DNA of 64,000 nucleotides from Pseudomonas fluorescens NCIMB 11764. GTDB lineage: Bacteria > Pseudomonadota > Gammaproteobacteria > Pseudomonadales > Pseudomonadaceae. The notes beneath the pieces were generated by a model. The model was given only the letters and a program-made list of their open reading frames with translations, did no database searches and was not told the origin of the DNA. The stretch spans positions 5,724,001 to 5,788,000 of the forward strand of contig NZ_CP010945.1 in assembly GCF_000293885.2 (NCBI RefSeq). The letters run 5' to 3'. Made by a program: the position numbers and the translations under genes. This document shows, in pieces, positions 8,908-18,043 of the stretch (positions are counted from its first letter, which is position 1; every line of letters begins with the position of its first letter).

Positions 8908-11751
8908 TTATGCGACTGATGCTCTACGGCCCGGCGTCACCTTTACCCAAGCGCCGCCTTCGTCGATATTTCGGCGATAACCACCAAAAAACATGCTGGA
9001 CATATCACGTTCCTCCAACTGCTGACCTTCTGGCCGAGCAGCATTACCAAAGAACATGCCATTGGAAACCGCGTATTGGCTAGTATCAATCGCGGGGCCG
9101 TTTATCCGACCCTGGACAAATTCGGCAATCATCGCGGGCCCTGACATAAACAGCGTCAACTTGAGGCGATTGAACATTCCTTCTTCTGCTGAACTTCGTT
9201 TCTGACTCCATCCGAAATTTTCCCTTCCAAACCGAGCCGCAGACTCGTCAGAGTACTCGTAGAGAACCCTATCCAATAGCTGTGCTCCAATTGACGATTC
9301 CGGGGTGGCCGCAATAACCGCATTTGAAGTCATCGGCCCCTCTATATGCGCTAAAAAGCCATTTGCAGCATTCAGTGTCCCAATCGGTCCCGCAACAGCA
9401 ATGTCTACATCCATGTAAACGCCACCTTTTACGTAGGTCGCCGCCAACTCCACAACGTCACTGGCTGCTGCGAGATTTTTGTAGGGGCCATTACTTTCAC
9501 GCGAGTAAATCCCTTCGATATAGGCAGCGCTCGCATAAACTTCCGCCAAGTCTCTGAACAACTCCTGGGGTGAGGCTATATTTAGGGTATGCCCTTCGCG
9601 ATAAGCCAATTCACGATCAACTGGATCCACACCCTCTTTCATATCAGCTAACGTATCAAAAATGTACGAGCTCTTATGCGCCCACACGTGCACCTGATAT
9701 TCCGAGTTCAGATTTTTGAACATTAGTATATTACGTAGAAACAGGGACGGAATATTTCCGCCATCCCAATAGAAATGAGCGATCGTGGGGACTGCATTTT
9801 TGCCTAGCGAATCCATCCAATTAATCGGATTATTGAAGGTCATCATAAATACATTAAGACCATCAATAACTCCCGCAGGGTCTGGGCTTACCCACCGCTG
9901 CAACCACGGCGCATAATACCGATACCCATAATAATAAAGCCCCGTGGCATCCCGCTCTTTCCCCGAATAACGAATCGTCTTGCACTTGCCTTCAGTCTCG
10001 CTGGCACCCGCCCACAACGCCGTCCCGCCAAACGCGTAATAAACCTCCCGACTCAGTACACCGCCCTGGCCATCCAACTCCAGCGTGCTGGAATTCAGAT
10101 GATTGCTCAGGCAAAAACGCAGTTGATCGTTGCGAACGTCACGAGGCAATTTCGTGACCCAGTGCAAGGCGCGCACCCGACTGCGCCCGGCCCCGACACT
10201 GATGACATGCAGCTCTTCGCCCGTCGCCGAATCACGATGAATTTCCAGCCCCGGCAAGTAGCGAACTTCCGCCCGCAACGTACGACTCGCAGCCTGGGTC
10301 AGTCGGACCTTTCGCAGTCGATGCCCGGGACTGTCGTAGCAATAACATTCTGTATCGTCAGGGCCGTCGCCACGCCTGACCAGCGTGACCCGGCTTAACT
10401 GATTGCGAATGTCCCAACCCATCTTTTGGCCGCGCAACAACGCCAGTTGATTGCCATTGGCGTCGAAGCCGTCGACCAGATTGGCTTTTTCCGCAACACT
10501 GCGATTGCTGTCTGGCGAGGTAAACATCTCGAAGGTTTCTGCACCGCTGTGATGGCGGGTTTGCAGATTACCTGCTGCGTCGTAGTTGAAGGTCTGGATG
10601 TAATTGCGCAACTGGCTGGGATCCAGCGGCGTGGTTTGCCACGACGGCAACGCTGGGCCGTAGCTCGGCTGACTGACTTCGCTGCCGGTGGCTTCGATCA
10701 GTTGGTGAAGGCTGTCGTAGGTGTAGCTACAGACCGGATCGATTCGCTGATTGTTGAAATGACGCGTCAGTTGAGCCTTGTCTTCGATGCTGGTGATGTT
10801 GCCCATCGGATCATATGCATAATTAAAATCCTGAAGCGGCTTGCCCTCGACATTGCAAGATTGCAATTGCAGGAGGCGCCCGTCTTCACCTGCGTAACGG
10901 GCGGTGGTGGTGACGCCATTTCCAGCGCATTCGCTGACGACCCCGCCCAAGGCGTCGTAGCGGATCTCACTGACCAGCAAACGCGGCTCTTCCAAGGGCC
11001 CTGCCAGCTTCAGTCGGGCCTCACGTAATTGCCCTGCCCGGTCGTAAGTGAACGATCTGACGTTATCCATGGCATCAGTCTGACTGCGCATCTCCCCCAA
11101 AGGACCGTACAGCTGCGTCGTCTCGAACACCTCGTCTTCCAGTCCGGCATCGGCGAACGCGGACGACCAATCCGGCGGCTCCAGATCGCGCAGGAAACGC
11201 ATTCGCTCCGACAGCAGCAAACCACCCACACCGTATTCGCAGAGGCGCCGACTGCCGGCCGGGTGGTCATGGCAGATCAGTTGTCCGCATTGGTTATGAA
11301 CGGCGAACTCGTCATCGGCAGCACCATAGGTGAACCGATCAGATACCCGCGGCAGCTCGTCTGCCATCTGCTCAGTAACAGTTATTGCACGCTGAAGCTG
11401 ATCGAATTCAGTGTGACGTTGACCGCCGCGACCATCCCAGGACGAGCAAACCGCATCCGCCTGATTAAACAAACTCAGTCGCCAACCGGCATCGACGCTG
11501 TCCACCAACAATGGCCGGCCCTGCAAATCGAATCCGGATTGAAGATTGGGTTTGGGTGCTGTTAACCACAGCCGTGGGTCCCAGGCAGCGAATTGCCGCC
11601 CGGCAGGATCGAAGTGGTTACGGGTAATGCGCGTATCAATCGATGTGTTCAGCGGATGACGACAATAAGCGACATTTCGCACAGCCAACACGCGCGGGTC
11701 CGTCACCGTCACTGTTGGCGTGTGAGCATCGATCCATTGCGCAGCAGCCAT
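8908..11751 (-). CDS. TccC-type Rhs protein with TcdB-like glycosyltransferase toxin tip
   Basis: The 947-residue protein has two parts. Residues 1-651 resemble the TccC subunit of insecticidal Tc toxins. They open HTPTVTVTDPRVLAVRNVAY, carry YD/Rhs repeats (for example YDPMGNITSIEDKA) and end in the Rhs core SPDPAGVIDGLNVF...NNP with Asp624 and Asp647. These are spaced like the autoprotease aspartates of TccC3 as I recall them. Residues 652-947 form a variable cassette with IAHFYWDGGNIP (Trp662), a long helical stretch, AAASDVVELAATYVKGG and a DXD motif (Asp781-Val-Asp783). This pattern matches the TcdA/TcdB glucosyltransferase fold. The DNA of the cassette is GC-poor (40-45% in counted lines against 60% in the core). 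No TcA or TcB gene lies nearby. There is no immunity-sized gene downstream. The start follows GAGGG. Confidence 0.88.
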   Translation of the reverse strand: MAAAQWIDAHTPTVTVTDPRVLAVRNVAYCRHPLNTSIDTRITRNHFDPAGRQFAAWDPRLWLTAPKPNLQSGFDLQGRPLLVDSVDAGWRLSLFNQADAVCSSWDGRGGQRHTEFDQLQRAITVTEQMADELPRVSDRFTYGAADDEFAVHNQCGQLICHDHPAGSRRLCEYGVGGLLLSERMRFLRDLEPPDWSSAFADAGLEDEVFETTQLYGPLGEMRSQTDAMDNVRSFTYDRAGQLREARLKLAGPLEEPRLLVSEIRYDALGGVVSECAGNGVTTTARYAGEDGRLLQLQSCNVEGKPLQDFNYAYDPMGNITSIEDKAQLTRHFNNQRIDPVCSYTYDSLHQLIEATGSEVSQPSYGPALPSWQTTPLDPSQLRNYIQTFNYDAAGNLQTRHHSGAETFEMFTSPDSNRSVAEKANLVDGFDANGNQLALLRGQKMGWDIRNQLSRVTLVRRGDGPDDTECYCYDSPGHRLRKVRLTQAASRTLRAEVRYLPGLEIHRDSATGEELHVISVGAGRSRVRALHWVTKLPRDVRNDQLRFCLSNHLNSSTLELDGQGGVLSREVYYAFGGTALWAGASETEGKCKTIRYSGKERDATGLYYYGYRYYAPWLQRWVSPDPAGVIDGLNVFMMTFNNPINWMDSLGKNAVPTIAHFYWDGGNIPSLFLRNILMFKNLNSEYQVHVWAHKSSYIFDTLADMKEGVDPVDRELAYREGHTLNIASPQELFRDLAEVYASAAYIEGIYSRESNGPYKNLAAASDVVELAATYVKGGVYMDVDIAVAGPIGTLNAANGFLAHIEGPMTSNAVIAATPESSIGAQLLDRVLYEYSDESAARFGRENFGWSQKRSSAEEGMFNRLKLTLFMSGPAMIAEFVQGRINGPAIDTSQYAVSNGMFFGNAARPEGQQLEERDMSSMFFGGYRRNIDEGGAWVKVTPGRRASVA

Positions 11752-11824
11752 CTTGCAACCCTCTGCCGGAGGGCTTCAATCTGATCGTAGAGGCAAGTAA
11801 ATGTCTACTGTCACAACTGACAGC

Positions 11825-12994
11825 TCAAGCGACTTCAGGCACCGTTAGCCCAAGAAACCGACTCAACTCATCCCGCTTGGCCAATGCATCCCGCCGCCCC
11901 AGATCAATCAACTCGCTGCAATACCCCGCCTCGAACAGCAAGTAACTCAACACCCCCGCCCCGCTGGTCTTGGTCGCCCCCGGCCCGCGCAGGAACAGAC
12001 GCAACGCCGCCGGTAACTCCTGACGGTGACGCGCAGCAATTTCATCAATCGGCTGGCTCGGCGAAATCACCAACACCTCCACCGGCGCTACGCCGAGCGC
12101 ACGGGTCGGCGTGCCATCGGGCATCAGGTGACTGAACTGGTTCAGGCGCTGCAGCAACTCGATGTCGCTTTCCAGGCTGTCAATGAACGTACTGTTGAGC
12201 ATGTGCCCGCCGATCTGCGCGAGCGTCGGTTGCTGGCCGGTGTAGGCGCGTTGCAGCGGTTGCTCGGGGTCAACGCCGCGTGGGTTGCCGCTGACGCCCA
12301 CCACCAGCACGCGATTGGCGCCCAGGTGCAGGGCCGGGCTGATCGGCGCGGATTGGCGTACCGCGCCGTCGCCGAAATATTCTTCGCCGATTTTCACCGG
12401 GGCAAACAGTAATGGGATGGCGGAGCTGGCGAGCAAATGGTCGACGGTCAATTGCGTCGGCACGCCGATTCGCCGATGACGCAACCAGGCGTCGATGGTG
12501 CCCCCGCCCTCATAGAACGTCACGGCTTGTCCGGATTCATAGCCAAACGCGGTGACCGCGACGGCCTGCAACTGCTTGTGCGCGATGGCGTCGGCGATGC
12601 CGGTCATTTGCAGTTTGTCGTTGAGCAACCCGCGCAGCGGCGAGCTGTTGAGCAAGGCCACCGGCACCTGAGCGCCGATGCCGAGCAAACTGTGGCTGAC
12701 AAACCGACTGGCCTGATGAATCACCCCCGGCCAATCGCTGCGCAACACCAGGTGACTGCGGAAACCCTGCCAGAAGGCTGTCAGACGCTCAATCGCGCCC
12801 CGGAAATCCATCGCGCCGCTGGCCAGACTGACGGCGTTGATCGCCCCGGCCGAGGTGCCGACGATTACCGGGAACGGATTGTCTGCCCCCAGCGGCAGCA
12901 GTTCGGCAATCGCCGCCAATACGCCGACCTGATAAGCCGCCCGAGCCCCGCCGCCGGAAAGAATCAACCCTGTAACCGGTTCAGCAGGACTCAT
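11825..12994 (-). CDS. Patatin-like phospholipase
   Basis: The 389-residue protein has the full patatin catalytic set: the oxyanion loop SGGGARAAYQVGV near residue 10, the nucleophile elbow G-T-S48-A-G, and the second dyad member D209-G-A. It should hydrolyse acyl esters of membrane phospholipids. No signal peptide is visible, so it acts in the cytoplasm or is exported by another route. I used the internal ATG at 12994 (MSPAEPVTGLILSGGG); the longer reading adds a low-complexity Arg/Ser stretch. It reads in the same direction as the TccC-like gene and lies 34 bases from lpxL. Co-function with either is not shown. Confidence 0.85.
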   Translation of the reverse strand: MSPAEPVTGLILSGGGARAAYQVGVLAAIAELLPLGADNPFPVIVGTSAGAINAVSLASGAMDFRGAIERLTAFWQGFRSHLVLRSDWPGVIHQASRFVSHSLLGIGAQVPVALLNSSPLRGLLNDKLQMTGIADAIAHKQLQAVAVTAFGYESGQAVTFYEGGGTIDAWLRHRRIGVPTQLTVDHLLASSAIPLLFAPVKIGEEYFGDGAVRQSAPISPALHLGANRVLVVGVSGNPRGVDPEQPLQRAYTGQQPTLAQIGGHMLNSTFIDSLESDIELLQRLNQFSHLMPDGTPTRALGVAPVEVLVISPSQPIDEIAARHRQELPAALRLFLRGPGATKTSGAGVLSYLLFEAGYCSELIDLGRRDALAKRDELSRFLGLTVPEVA

Positions 12995-13028
12995 CGCAAC
13001 GCTCCATGGTGCTTGATGGGATAGGGGT

Positions 13029-13961
13029 TCAACCGCGTTTTGCGTACAGCTTGGGCTCGCCCGGCGGACGGCTCTTGAAGCGGCGATGGGCCCAGAGGTA
13101 TTGCTCCGGGCAGTCGCGCAGCACGCCTTCGATCCATTGGTTGATCCGCAGGCAATCGGCTTCTTCGGTCTCGCCGGGGAAACCCTCGAGCGGCGCATGG
13201 ATCACCAGTCGATAACCGCTGCCGTCCGCCAGACGCTCCTGGGTGAACGGCACCACCAGCGCCTTGCCCAGCCGCGCAAATTTGCTGGTGGCGGTGACGG
13301 TCGCCGCCTGAATGCCGAACAGTGGCACGAAGATGCTTTGCTTGGCGCCGTAGTCCTGATCCGGTGCGTACCAGATCGCACGGCCGGCCCGCAGCAACTT
13401 GAGCATGCCGCGCACGTCTTCGCGCTCCACGGCCAGCGAATCGAGGTTATGCCGTTCGCGGCCACAGCGCTGGATGTAATCGAACAACGGATTCTTGTGC
13501 TCGCGGTACATGCCATCGATGGTGTGCTGCTGACCGAGCAACGCCGCGCCGATTTCCAGCGTGGTGAAATGCACCGCCATCAGAATCACGCCCTTGCCGT
13601 CGCGCTGGGCTTTCTTCAGATGTTCCAGCCCTTCGACGTGGGCCAGCTTCGCCAGGCGCTCCCGGGACCACCACCAGCTCATGGCCATTTCAAAGAAAGC
13701 GATGCCGGTGGAGGCAAAGTTTTCCTTGAGCAGGCGTTTGCGCTCGGCAGCAGACTTTTCCGGGAAGCAAAGTTCCAGATTGCGCCTGGCAATGCGCCGT
13801 CGGTCGCCCGCCGCGCGATACATCAATGCGCCGAGGGCGCGGCCGATTGACAGCAACGCCGGATACGGCAATTGAACAATCAGCCACAACAGCCCCAGCC
13901 CACACCACAGCGGCCAGAAACGCGGCATAAGAAATGTTTTTCGAAAACGCGGGCGATCCAT
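13029..13961 (-). CDS. lpxL: Lipid A acyltransferase, LpxL/HtrB family
   Basis: This 310-residue inner-membrane protein has one N-terminal hydrophobic segment (about 10-40) and then the lysophospholipid acyltransferase fold. The catalytic HX4E motif is H131-F-T-T-L-E. It should transfer a secondary acyl chain, usually laurate or a hydroxylaurate, to lipid A. The start MDRPRFRKTFLMPRFW at 13961 is family-like; the much longer reading upstream is spurious and overlaps minC. The neighbourhood (acyltransferase divergent from minC) is the common Pseudomonas arrangement. Pseudomonads carry more than one HtrB paralogue, and I cannot say which chain this one adds. Confidence 0.88.
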   Translation of the reverse strand: MDRPRFRKTFLMPRFWPLWCGLGLLWLIVQLPYPALLSIGRALGALMYRAAGDRRRIARRNLELCFPEKSAAERKRLLKENFASTGIAFFEMAMSWWWSRERLAKLAHVEGLEHLKKAQRDGKGVILMAVHFTTLEIGAALLGQQHTIDGMYREHKNPLFDYIQRCGRERHNLDSLAVEREDVRGMLKLLRAGRAIWYAPDQDYGAKQSIFVPLFGIQAATVTATSKFARLGKALVVPFTQERLADGSGYRLVIHAPLEGFPGETEEADCLRINQWIEGVLRDCPEQYLWAHRRFKSRPPGEPKLYAKRG

Positions 13962-14079
13962 TAAAGCTTCCGGAAAGACGATGGCCGCGCATTCTACATC
14001 GTTCGACCCGGCTTGCGGCTGGCGAGCGTTCTCGTTATAAGTCTCGGCACTTTTAGTGACAAGCCGTTGTATGCCGACC

Positions 14080-14817
14080 ATGAGCCAAACCGACCTGCTA
14101 GACCAAGATCCCGTGTTCCAGTTGAAGGGCAGCATGCTCGCCATTACGGTGCTGGAGCTGGCCCGCAACGACCTCGAGAGCCTCGATCGGCAACTGGCCG
14201 CCAAGGTCGCCCAGGCGCCTGGCTTCTTCAGCAACGCACCGTTGGTACTGGCGCTGGACAAGCTTCCGGCCAGCGAAGGCGCGGTCGATCTGCCAGGCCT
14301 GATGCGCGTCTGTCGCCAGCATGGTCTGCGTACGTTGGCGATCCGCGCCAGCCGCATCGAAGACATCGCTGCCGCCATCGCGGTCGACCTGCCGGTGCTG
14401 CCACCGTCCGGCGCCCGCGAGCGGCCGCTGGACCCGCTTGAAGGGGCCGTTGCGAAAAAACCGGAAAAACCGCCGGAACCGACGATCAAACCGACGAAAA
14501 TCATCACTTCGCCCGTACGCGGCGGCCAGCAGATTTATGCACAGGGTTGCGACCTCGTCGTAATCTCGTCGGTCAGCCCGGGGGCGGAACTTCTCGCCGA
14601 CGGGAACATCCATGTATACGGCCCGATGCGCGGTCGCGTACTGGCCGGGGTCAAAGGCGACACGAAAGCCAGGATTTTCTGTCAGCAAATGAGCGCTGAA
14701 CTGGTCTCCATCGCAGGCCACTACAAGGTTTCGGAGGATCTGCGGCGCGACCCTTTATGGGGTGCCGGCGTACAGGTCAGCCTGTCGGGCGATGTGTTGA
14801 ACATCATTCGGCTTTAA
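14080..14817 (+). CDS. minC: Septum-site inhibitor MinC
   Basis: The 245-residue protein inhibits FtsZ ring formation away from midcell. The N-terminal domain (about 1-105) contains [16 protein letters not shown] Pro/Lys-rich linker (about 120-145) leads to the C-terminal beta-helix domain, whose [18 protein letters not shown] element and [11 protein letters not shown] are clear and which binds MinD and dimerises. I chose MSQTDLL at 14080; an ATG nine bases upstream would add three residues. minD follows after 201 bases, a longer gap than usual inside an operon, so minDE may have an extra promoter. Confidence 0.94.
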   Translation: MSQTDLLDQDPVFQLKGSMLAITVLELARNDLESLDRQLAAKVAQAPGFFSNAPLVLALDKLPASEGAVDLPGLMRVCRQHGLRTLAIRASRIEDIAAAIAVDLPVLPPSGARERPLDPLEGAVAKKPEKPPEPTIKPTKIITSPVRGGQQIYAQGCDLVVISSVSPGAELLADGNIHVYGPMRGRVLAGVKGDTKARIFCQQMSAELVSIAGHYKVSEDLRRDPLWGAGVQVSLSGDVLNIIRL

Positions 14818-15018
14818 CGGATACTGCCGCATTTTCCAAGCATCTCTAAAACGTAGCGAATACGGCTCAAACGAAGTAGGAAAAAGGCCAAAAGCAGTGT
14901 TTATCGAAGGTAAGCGCCGTTCTGGACCGGATTCCAGCCAAGGCTGTCCGACTGCAGTAGTTTTTCCAGAGATGTTTTTCAGGGGCTAAATGTCCTTTTT
15001 CCTTAGGGGTGAAACACC

Positions 15019-15831
15019 TTGGCCAAGATTCTCGTGGTTACATCCGGCAAGGGTGGTGTGGGTAAGACCACCACCAGTGCTGCTATCGGTACCGGCCTCG
15101 CACTGCGCGGTCACAAAACAGTTATCGTCGACTTCGACGTCGGTTTGCGTAACCTCGACCTGATCATGGGTTGCGAGCGTCGCGTCGTGTACGACTTCGT
15201 CAACGTGGTCAACGGCGAAGCCAACCTGCAACAGGCCCTGATCAAAGACAAACGCCTGGAAAACCTCTACGTACTGGCCGCCAGTCAGACCCGCGACAAA
15301 GACGCGCTGACCGTCGAAGGCGTGGAAAAAGTCCTGATGGCGTTGAAGGAAGACTTCGAATTCGTGGTCTGCGACTCCCCGGCCGGCATCGAGAAAGGTG
15401 CTCACCTGGCCATGTACTTCGCCGATGAAGCGATTGTCGTGACCAACCCGGAAGTCTCCTCGGTTCGTGACTCGGACCGCATGCTGGGCCTGTTGGCCAG
15501 CAAGTCGCGTCGCGCTGAAAACGGCGAAGAGCCGATCAAGGAACATTTGCTGCTGACCCGTTACAACCCGCAACGCGTCAGCGACGGCGAAATGCTCGGC
15601 GTCGAAGACGTCAAGGAAATTCTCGCCGTGACCCTGCTGGGTGTGATCCCTGAGTCCCAAGCGGTACTCAAGGCGTCCAACTCCGGCGTGCCGGTGATCC
15701 TCGACGACCAGAGCGACGCCGGTCAGGCGTACAGCGATGCCGTTGAACGCCTGCTGGGTAAAACCGTGGAGCATCGGTTTCTCGATGTGACGAAGAAAGG
15801 ATTCTTTGAGCGTCTGTTTGGAGGCCGGTAA
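15019..15831 (+). CDS. minD: Septum-site ATPase MinD
   Basis: This 270-residue ParA/MinD ATPase carries the deviant Walker A motif GKGGVGKTT (residues 10-18), a [11 protein letters not shown]alker A' region and CDSPAGIE as Walker B. Its C-terminal amphipathic helix [11 protein letters not shown] targets the inner membrane. It recruits MinC and is released by MinE. The start is TTG at 15019, set by the AGGGGTG site just upstream and by the conserved [10 protein letters not shown]. Its stop overlaps the minE start by one base. Confidence 0.96.
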   Translation: MAKILVVTSGKGGVGKTTTSAAIGTGLALRGHKTVIVDFDVGLRNLDLIMGCERRVVYDFVNVVNGEANLQQALIKDKRLENLYVLAASQTRDKDALTVEGVEKVLMALKEDFEFVVCDSPAGIEKGAHLAMYFADEAIVVTNPEVSSVRDSDRMLGLLASKSRRAENGEEPIKEHLLLTRYNPQRVSDGEMLGVEDVKEILAVTLLGVIPESQAVLKASNSGVPVILDDQSDAGQAYSDAVERLLGKTVEHRFLDVTKKGFFERLFGGR

Positions 15832-16085
15832 TGAACATTTTTGACTTCTTTCGTGCTAACAAGAAGCCAAGTACCGCCTCGGTAGCGAAAGAGCGTCTAC
15901 AGATCATCGTGGCGCATGAACGCGGCCAACGCAGTACGCCGGACTACCTGCCCGCCTTGCAGAAGGAATTGGTCGAGGTGATCCGCAAGTACGTCAATAT
16001 CGGGTCCGATGACGTGCACGTCGCCTTGGAAAACCAGGGTAGCTGCTCGATTCTGGAACTCAATATCACCCTGCCAGATCGCTGA
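15831..16085 (+). CDS. minE: Cell-division topological factor MinE
   Basis: The 84-residue protein stimulates MinD ATPase and drives pole-to-pole oscillation. The N-terminal membrane and anti-MinCD segment ([21 protein letters not shown]) and the C-terminal dimerisation domain are both present and full length. The ATG overlaps the minD TAA. A strong terminator follows 18 bases downstream, ending the minCDE unit. Confidence 0.95.
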   Translation: MNIFDFFRANKKPSTASVAKERLQIIVAHERGQRSTPDYLPALQKELVEVIRKYVNIGSDDVHVALENQGSCSILELNITLPDR

Positions 16086-16103
16086 GTCGATCCGGCAGCA
16101 GCC

Positions 16104-16151
16104 ACGGCGACTCAGGCCCCCTCTGCCAATGGAGGGGGCCTGAGTCGCCGT
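16104..16151 (+). terminator. Terminator after minE
   Basis: A perfect 20-base-pair GC-rich stem (ACGGCGACTCAGGCCCCCTC with its complement) has an 8-base loop and is followed by a short T-containing tail. It separates minCDE from the pseudouridine synthase gene. Confidence 0.85.
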
Positions 16152-16176
16152 TGGCGTTTGTTACGAGGCTGTTTTA

Positions 16177-16812
16177 ATGCCGCTGTCCAACATCCGTATC
16201 ATCCATCAGGACGCCGCCGTACTGGTGGTGGATAAACCGACCCTGTTGCTGTCCGTCCCCGGCCGGGCCGATGACAACAAGGATTGCCTGATCACCCGCC
16301 TGCAAGAAAACGGCTACCCGGAAGCCCGCATCGTCCATCGCCTGGACTGGGAAACGTCCGGCATCATTCTGCTGGCCCGTGACCCGGACACCCATCGCGA
16401 ACTGTCTCGGCAATTTCACGACCGCGAAACCGAGAAGGCCTACACAGCCCTGTGCTGGGGTCAACCGGAGCTGGACAGCGGTAGCATCGATCTGCCGTTG
16501 CGCTACGATCCGCCGACCAAACCGCGCCACGTGGTGGACCACGAGTTCGGCAAAAACGCCCTGACGTTCTGGCGCGTACTCGAACGTTGCGGCGACTGGT
16601 GCCGGGTCGAACTGACACCGATCACCGGCCGCTCCCATCAGTTGCGCGTGCACATGCTCTCAATCGGCCATCCGCTGCTGGGCGACGGCCTCTATGCCCA
16701 TGAGCAGGCGCTGGCCGCCTGGCCACGGCTGTGCCTGCATGCGAGCATGCTCAGCTTTACTCACCCGCAGAGCGGCGAACGCTTGCGCTTCGAGTGCCCG
16801 GCACCGTTTTAA
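16177..16812 (+). CDS. rluA: RluA-type pseudouridine synthase
   Basis: The 211-residue protein isomerises uridine in RNA. The catalytic motif is H54-R-L-D57-W-E-T-S-G, and the later segments LTPITGRSHQLRVH and HPLLGDGLYA are family-typical. There is no S4 domain, so it is of the short RluA type acting on 23S rRNA and tRNA rather than RluC/RluD. Its place after minE is the same in P. aeruginosa as I recall. The symbol is given on that basis; the exact target is not shown by sequence. Confidence 0.82.
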   Translation: MPLSNIRIIHQDAAVLVVDKPTLLLSVPGRADDNKDCLITRLQENGYPEARIVHRLDWETSGIILLARDPDTHRELSRQFHDRETEKAYTALCWGQPELDSGSIDLPLRYDPPTKPRHVVDHEFGKNALTFWRVLERCGDWCRVELTPITGRSHQLRVHMLSIGHPLLGDGLYAHEQALAAWPRLCLHASMLSFTHPQSGERLRFECPAPF

Positions 16813-16861
16813 GCGCAGGCTGACAGGCAGTCGCCCGTTTTAGCAAAAGGATTTTATCCCG

Positions 16862-17968
16862 ATGAGTTGTACTGTTTCCCCTGCAGCACCTGTCAAGAAA
16901 ACCCGACATCAACTGCTTTATCTGATCTACGGCAATCAGGATGTTTACCGACGCGAAGCCAAATTCAGTATTTTGACTGCGCTGTCCCATTCGAAAAACG
17001 GCAAGCTTCCGAGCATCAGAATCCTCACCGACCGCCCCGAGGACTACGCCGGCTGGCCGGTTGAAACCGTCATGCTGACCCAGGAAACACTGACCCTGTG
17101 GCAGGGTGAAAACGGCTACCACCATCGCCGCAAGGCCTGCGCCATGGCGGAGGGCCTCAAGCTCGCGGAAAAAACCCTGTTCGTCGACACTGACACGCTG
17201 TTCACCAGCGACCCGAACCAGATCTTCAATCAGATCAAGCCCGGGCACTACCTGATGGATCGCCTCGAATATTGCTGGCGGGATGTCTGCAAACGCGACG
17301 AATACGTGAAGCTCGGCGAATGCCTGCGCACTCACGGCATCACCGCAGACGACGGTTTCAAGCTGTACAACAGCGGACTCTGCGGCCTGACCGACCGCGA
17401 CGCGCCCCTGCTGGCAGCATCGATCGAATTCATCGACGAATGGACCCGCGACAGCTTCGATATTCACACGATCGAACAAATCGCCCTGTCGTTCGCGATG
17501 CGCGACAAGCCGGTGCGCGAAGCGAGAAAGTACATCTACCACTACTTCGCGGAAAAACGCTTTTTCCATGGGATGCAGGCGTTTTTCTTTGCACAGCATG
17601 GGGAGGCGTTCAGCCCCGAGCTGGTGGAGTGGTGCCGCGATGTACCACGGGTCAAGCCGTACCCGTCCGCCTGGCAGCGACTGAAAATCAAATGGAAGCT
17701 GCGCAACCATAAAGGTGCGCTGAAAAAGATCGGTCGCGACCTGCTATATGGAAGCGCTGCACCCGATCACCCCTACTACACGGCATGCCGACACGAATGG
17801 TGGGAATCCGCCTCGCGGGAAATTTTTCGCTGGGACGAAGCCCGTCGGGAGGCACTCTTGGGTACTCATCACAAGGGCTGGCCGAAACAATTGCCCAAAC
17901 CGGACAAGCCTGAAGACGAGCAGATCATCATGTCCTACCTGAAAAAACGGGTCGCAGCAGCGGGTTGA
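16862..17968 (+). CDS. Glycosyltransferase-like protein with DXD motif, function unknown
   Basis: I do not recognise a named family for this 368-residue protein. The N-terminal part reads like a GT-A fold: YLIYGNQDVYRREAKFSIL near residue 20, then a helix, then LFVDTDTLF with D109-T-D111 at a strand end, and later DDGFKLYNSGLCGL, as in GT8-like enzymes where a second metal-site strand precedes a sugar-contact region. The C-terminal third is basic with many aromatic residues and lacks a membrane segment. The ATG at 16862 follows AAAAGGA. It stands between rluA and apeB in the same direction but with separate spacing. A cytoplasmic sugar transfer role is inferred. Confidence 0.55.
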   Translation: MSCTVSPAAPVKKTRHQLLYLIYGNQDVYRREAKFSILTALSHSKNGKLPSIRILTDRPEDYAGWPVETVMLTQETLTLWQGENGYHHRRKACAMAEGLKLAEKTLFVDTDTLFTSDPNQIFNQIKPGHYLMDRLEYCWRDVCKRDEYVKLGECLRTHGITADDGFKLYNSGLCGLTDRDAPLLAASIEFIDEWTRDSFDIHTIEQIALSFAMRDKPVREARKYIYHYFAEKRFFHGMQAFFFAQHGEAFSPELVEWCRDVPRVKPYPSAWQRLKIKWKLRNHKGALKKIGRDLLYGSAAPDHPYYTACRHEWWESASREIFRWDEARREALLGTHHKGWPKQLPKPDKPEDEQIIMSYLKKRVAAAG

Positions 17969-18043
17969 CGACTGTGGCGAACGTCACGCCCAAAGCCCCA
18001 AGCCAATACGTTAAACTGGCGCCATTGCTGTCTGGAGCTACTT

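Noticed and set aside
8908..11751. Type VI secretion Rhs toxin with immunity protein
   Set aside because: The N-terminus is TccC-like rather than PAAR or VgrG-linked, and no immunity-sized gene lies between the stop and the next gene.
13962..14507. N-terminal extension of the acyltransferase to 492 residues
   Set aside because: The added segment is low-complexity Ser/Arg-rich and overlaps minC; the true family start is at 13961.
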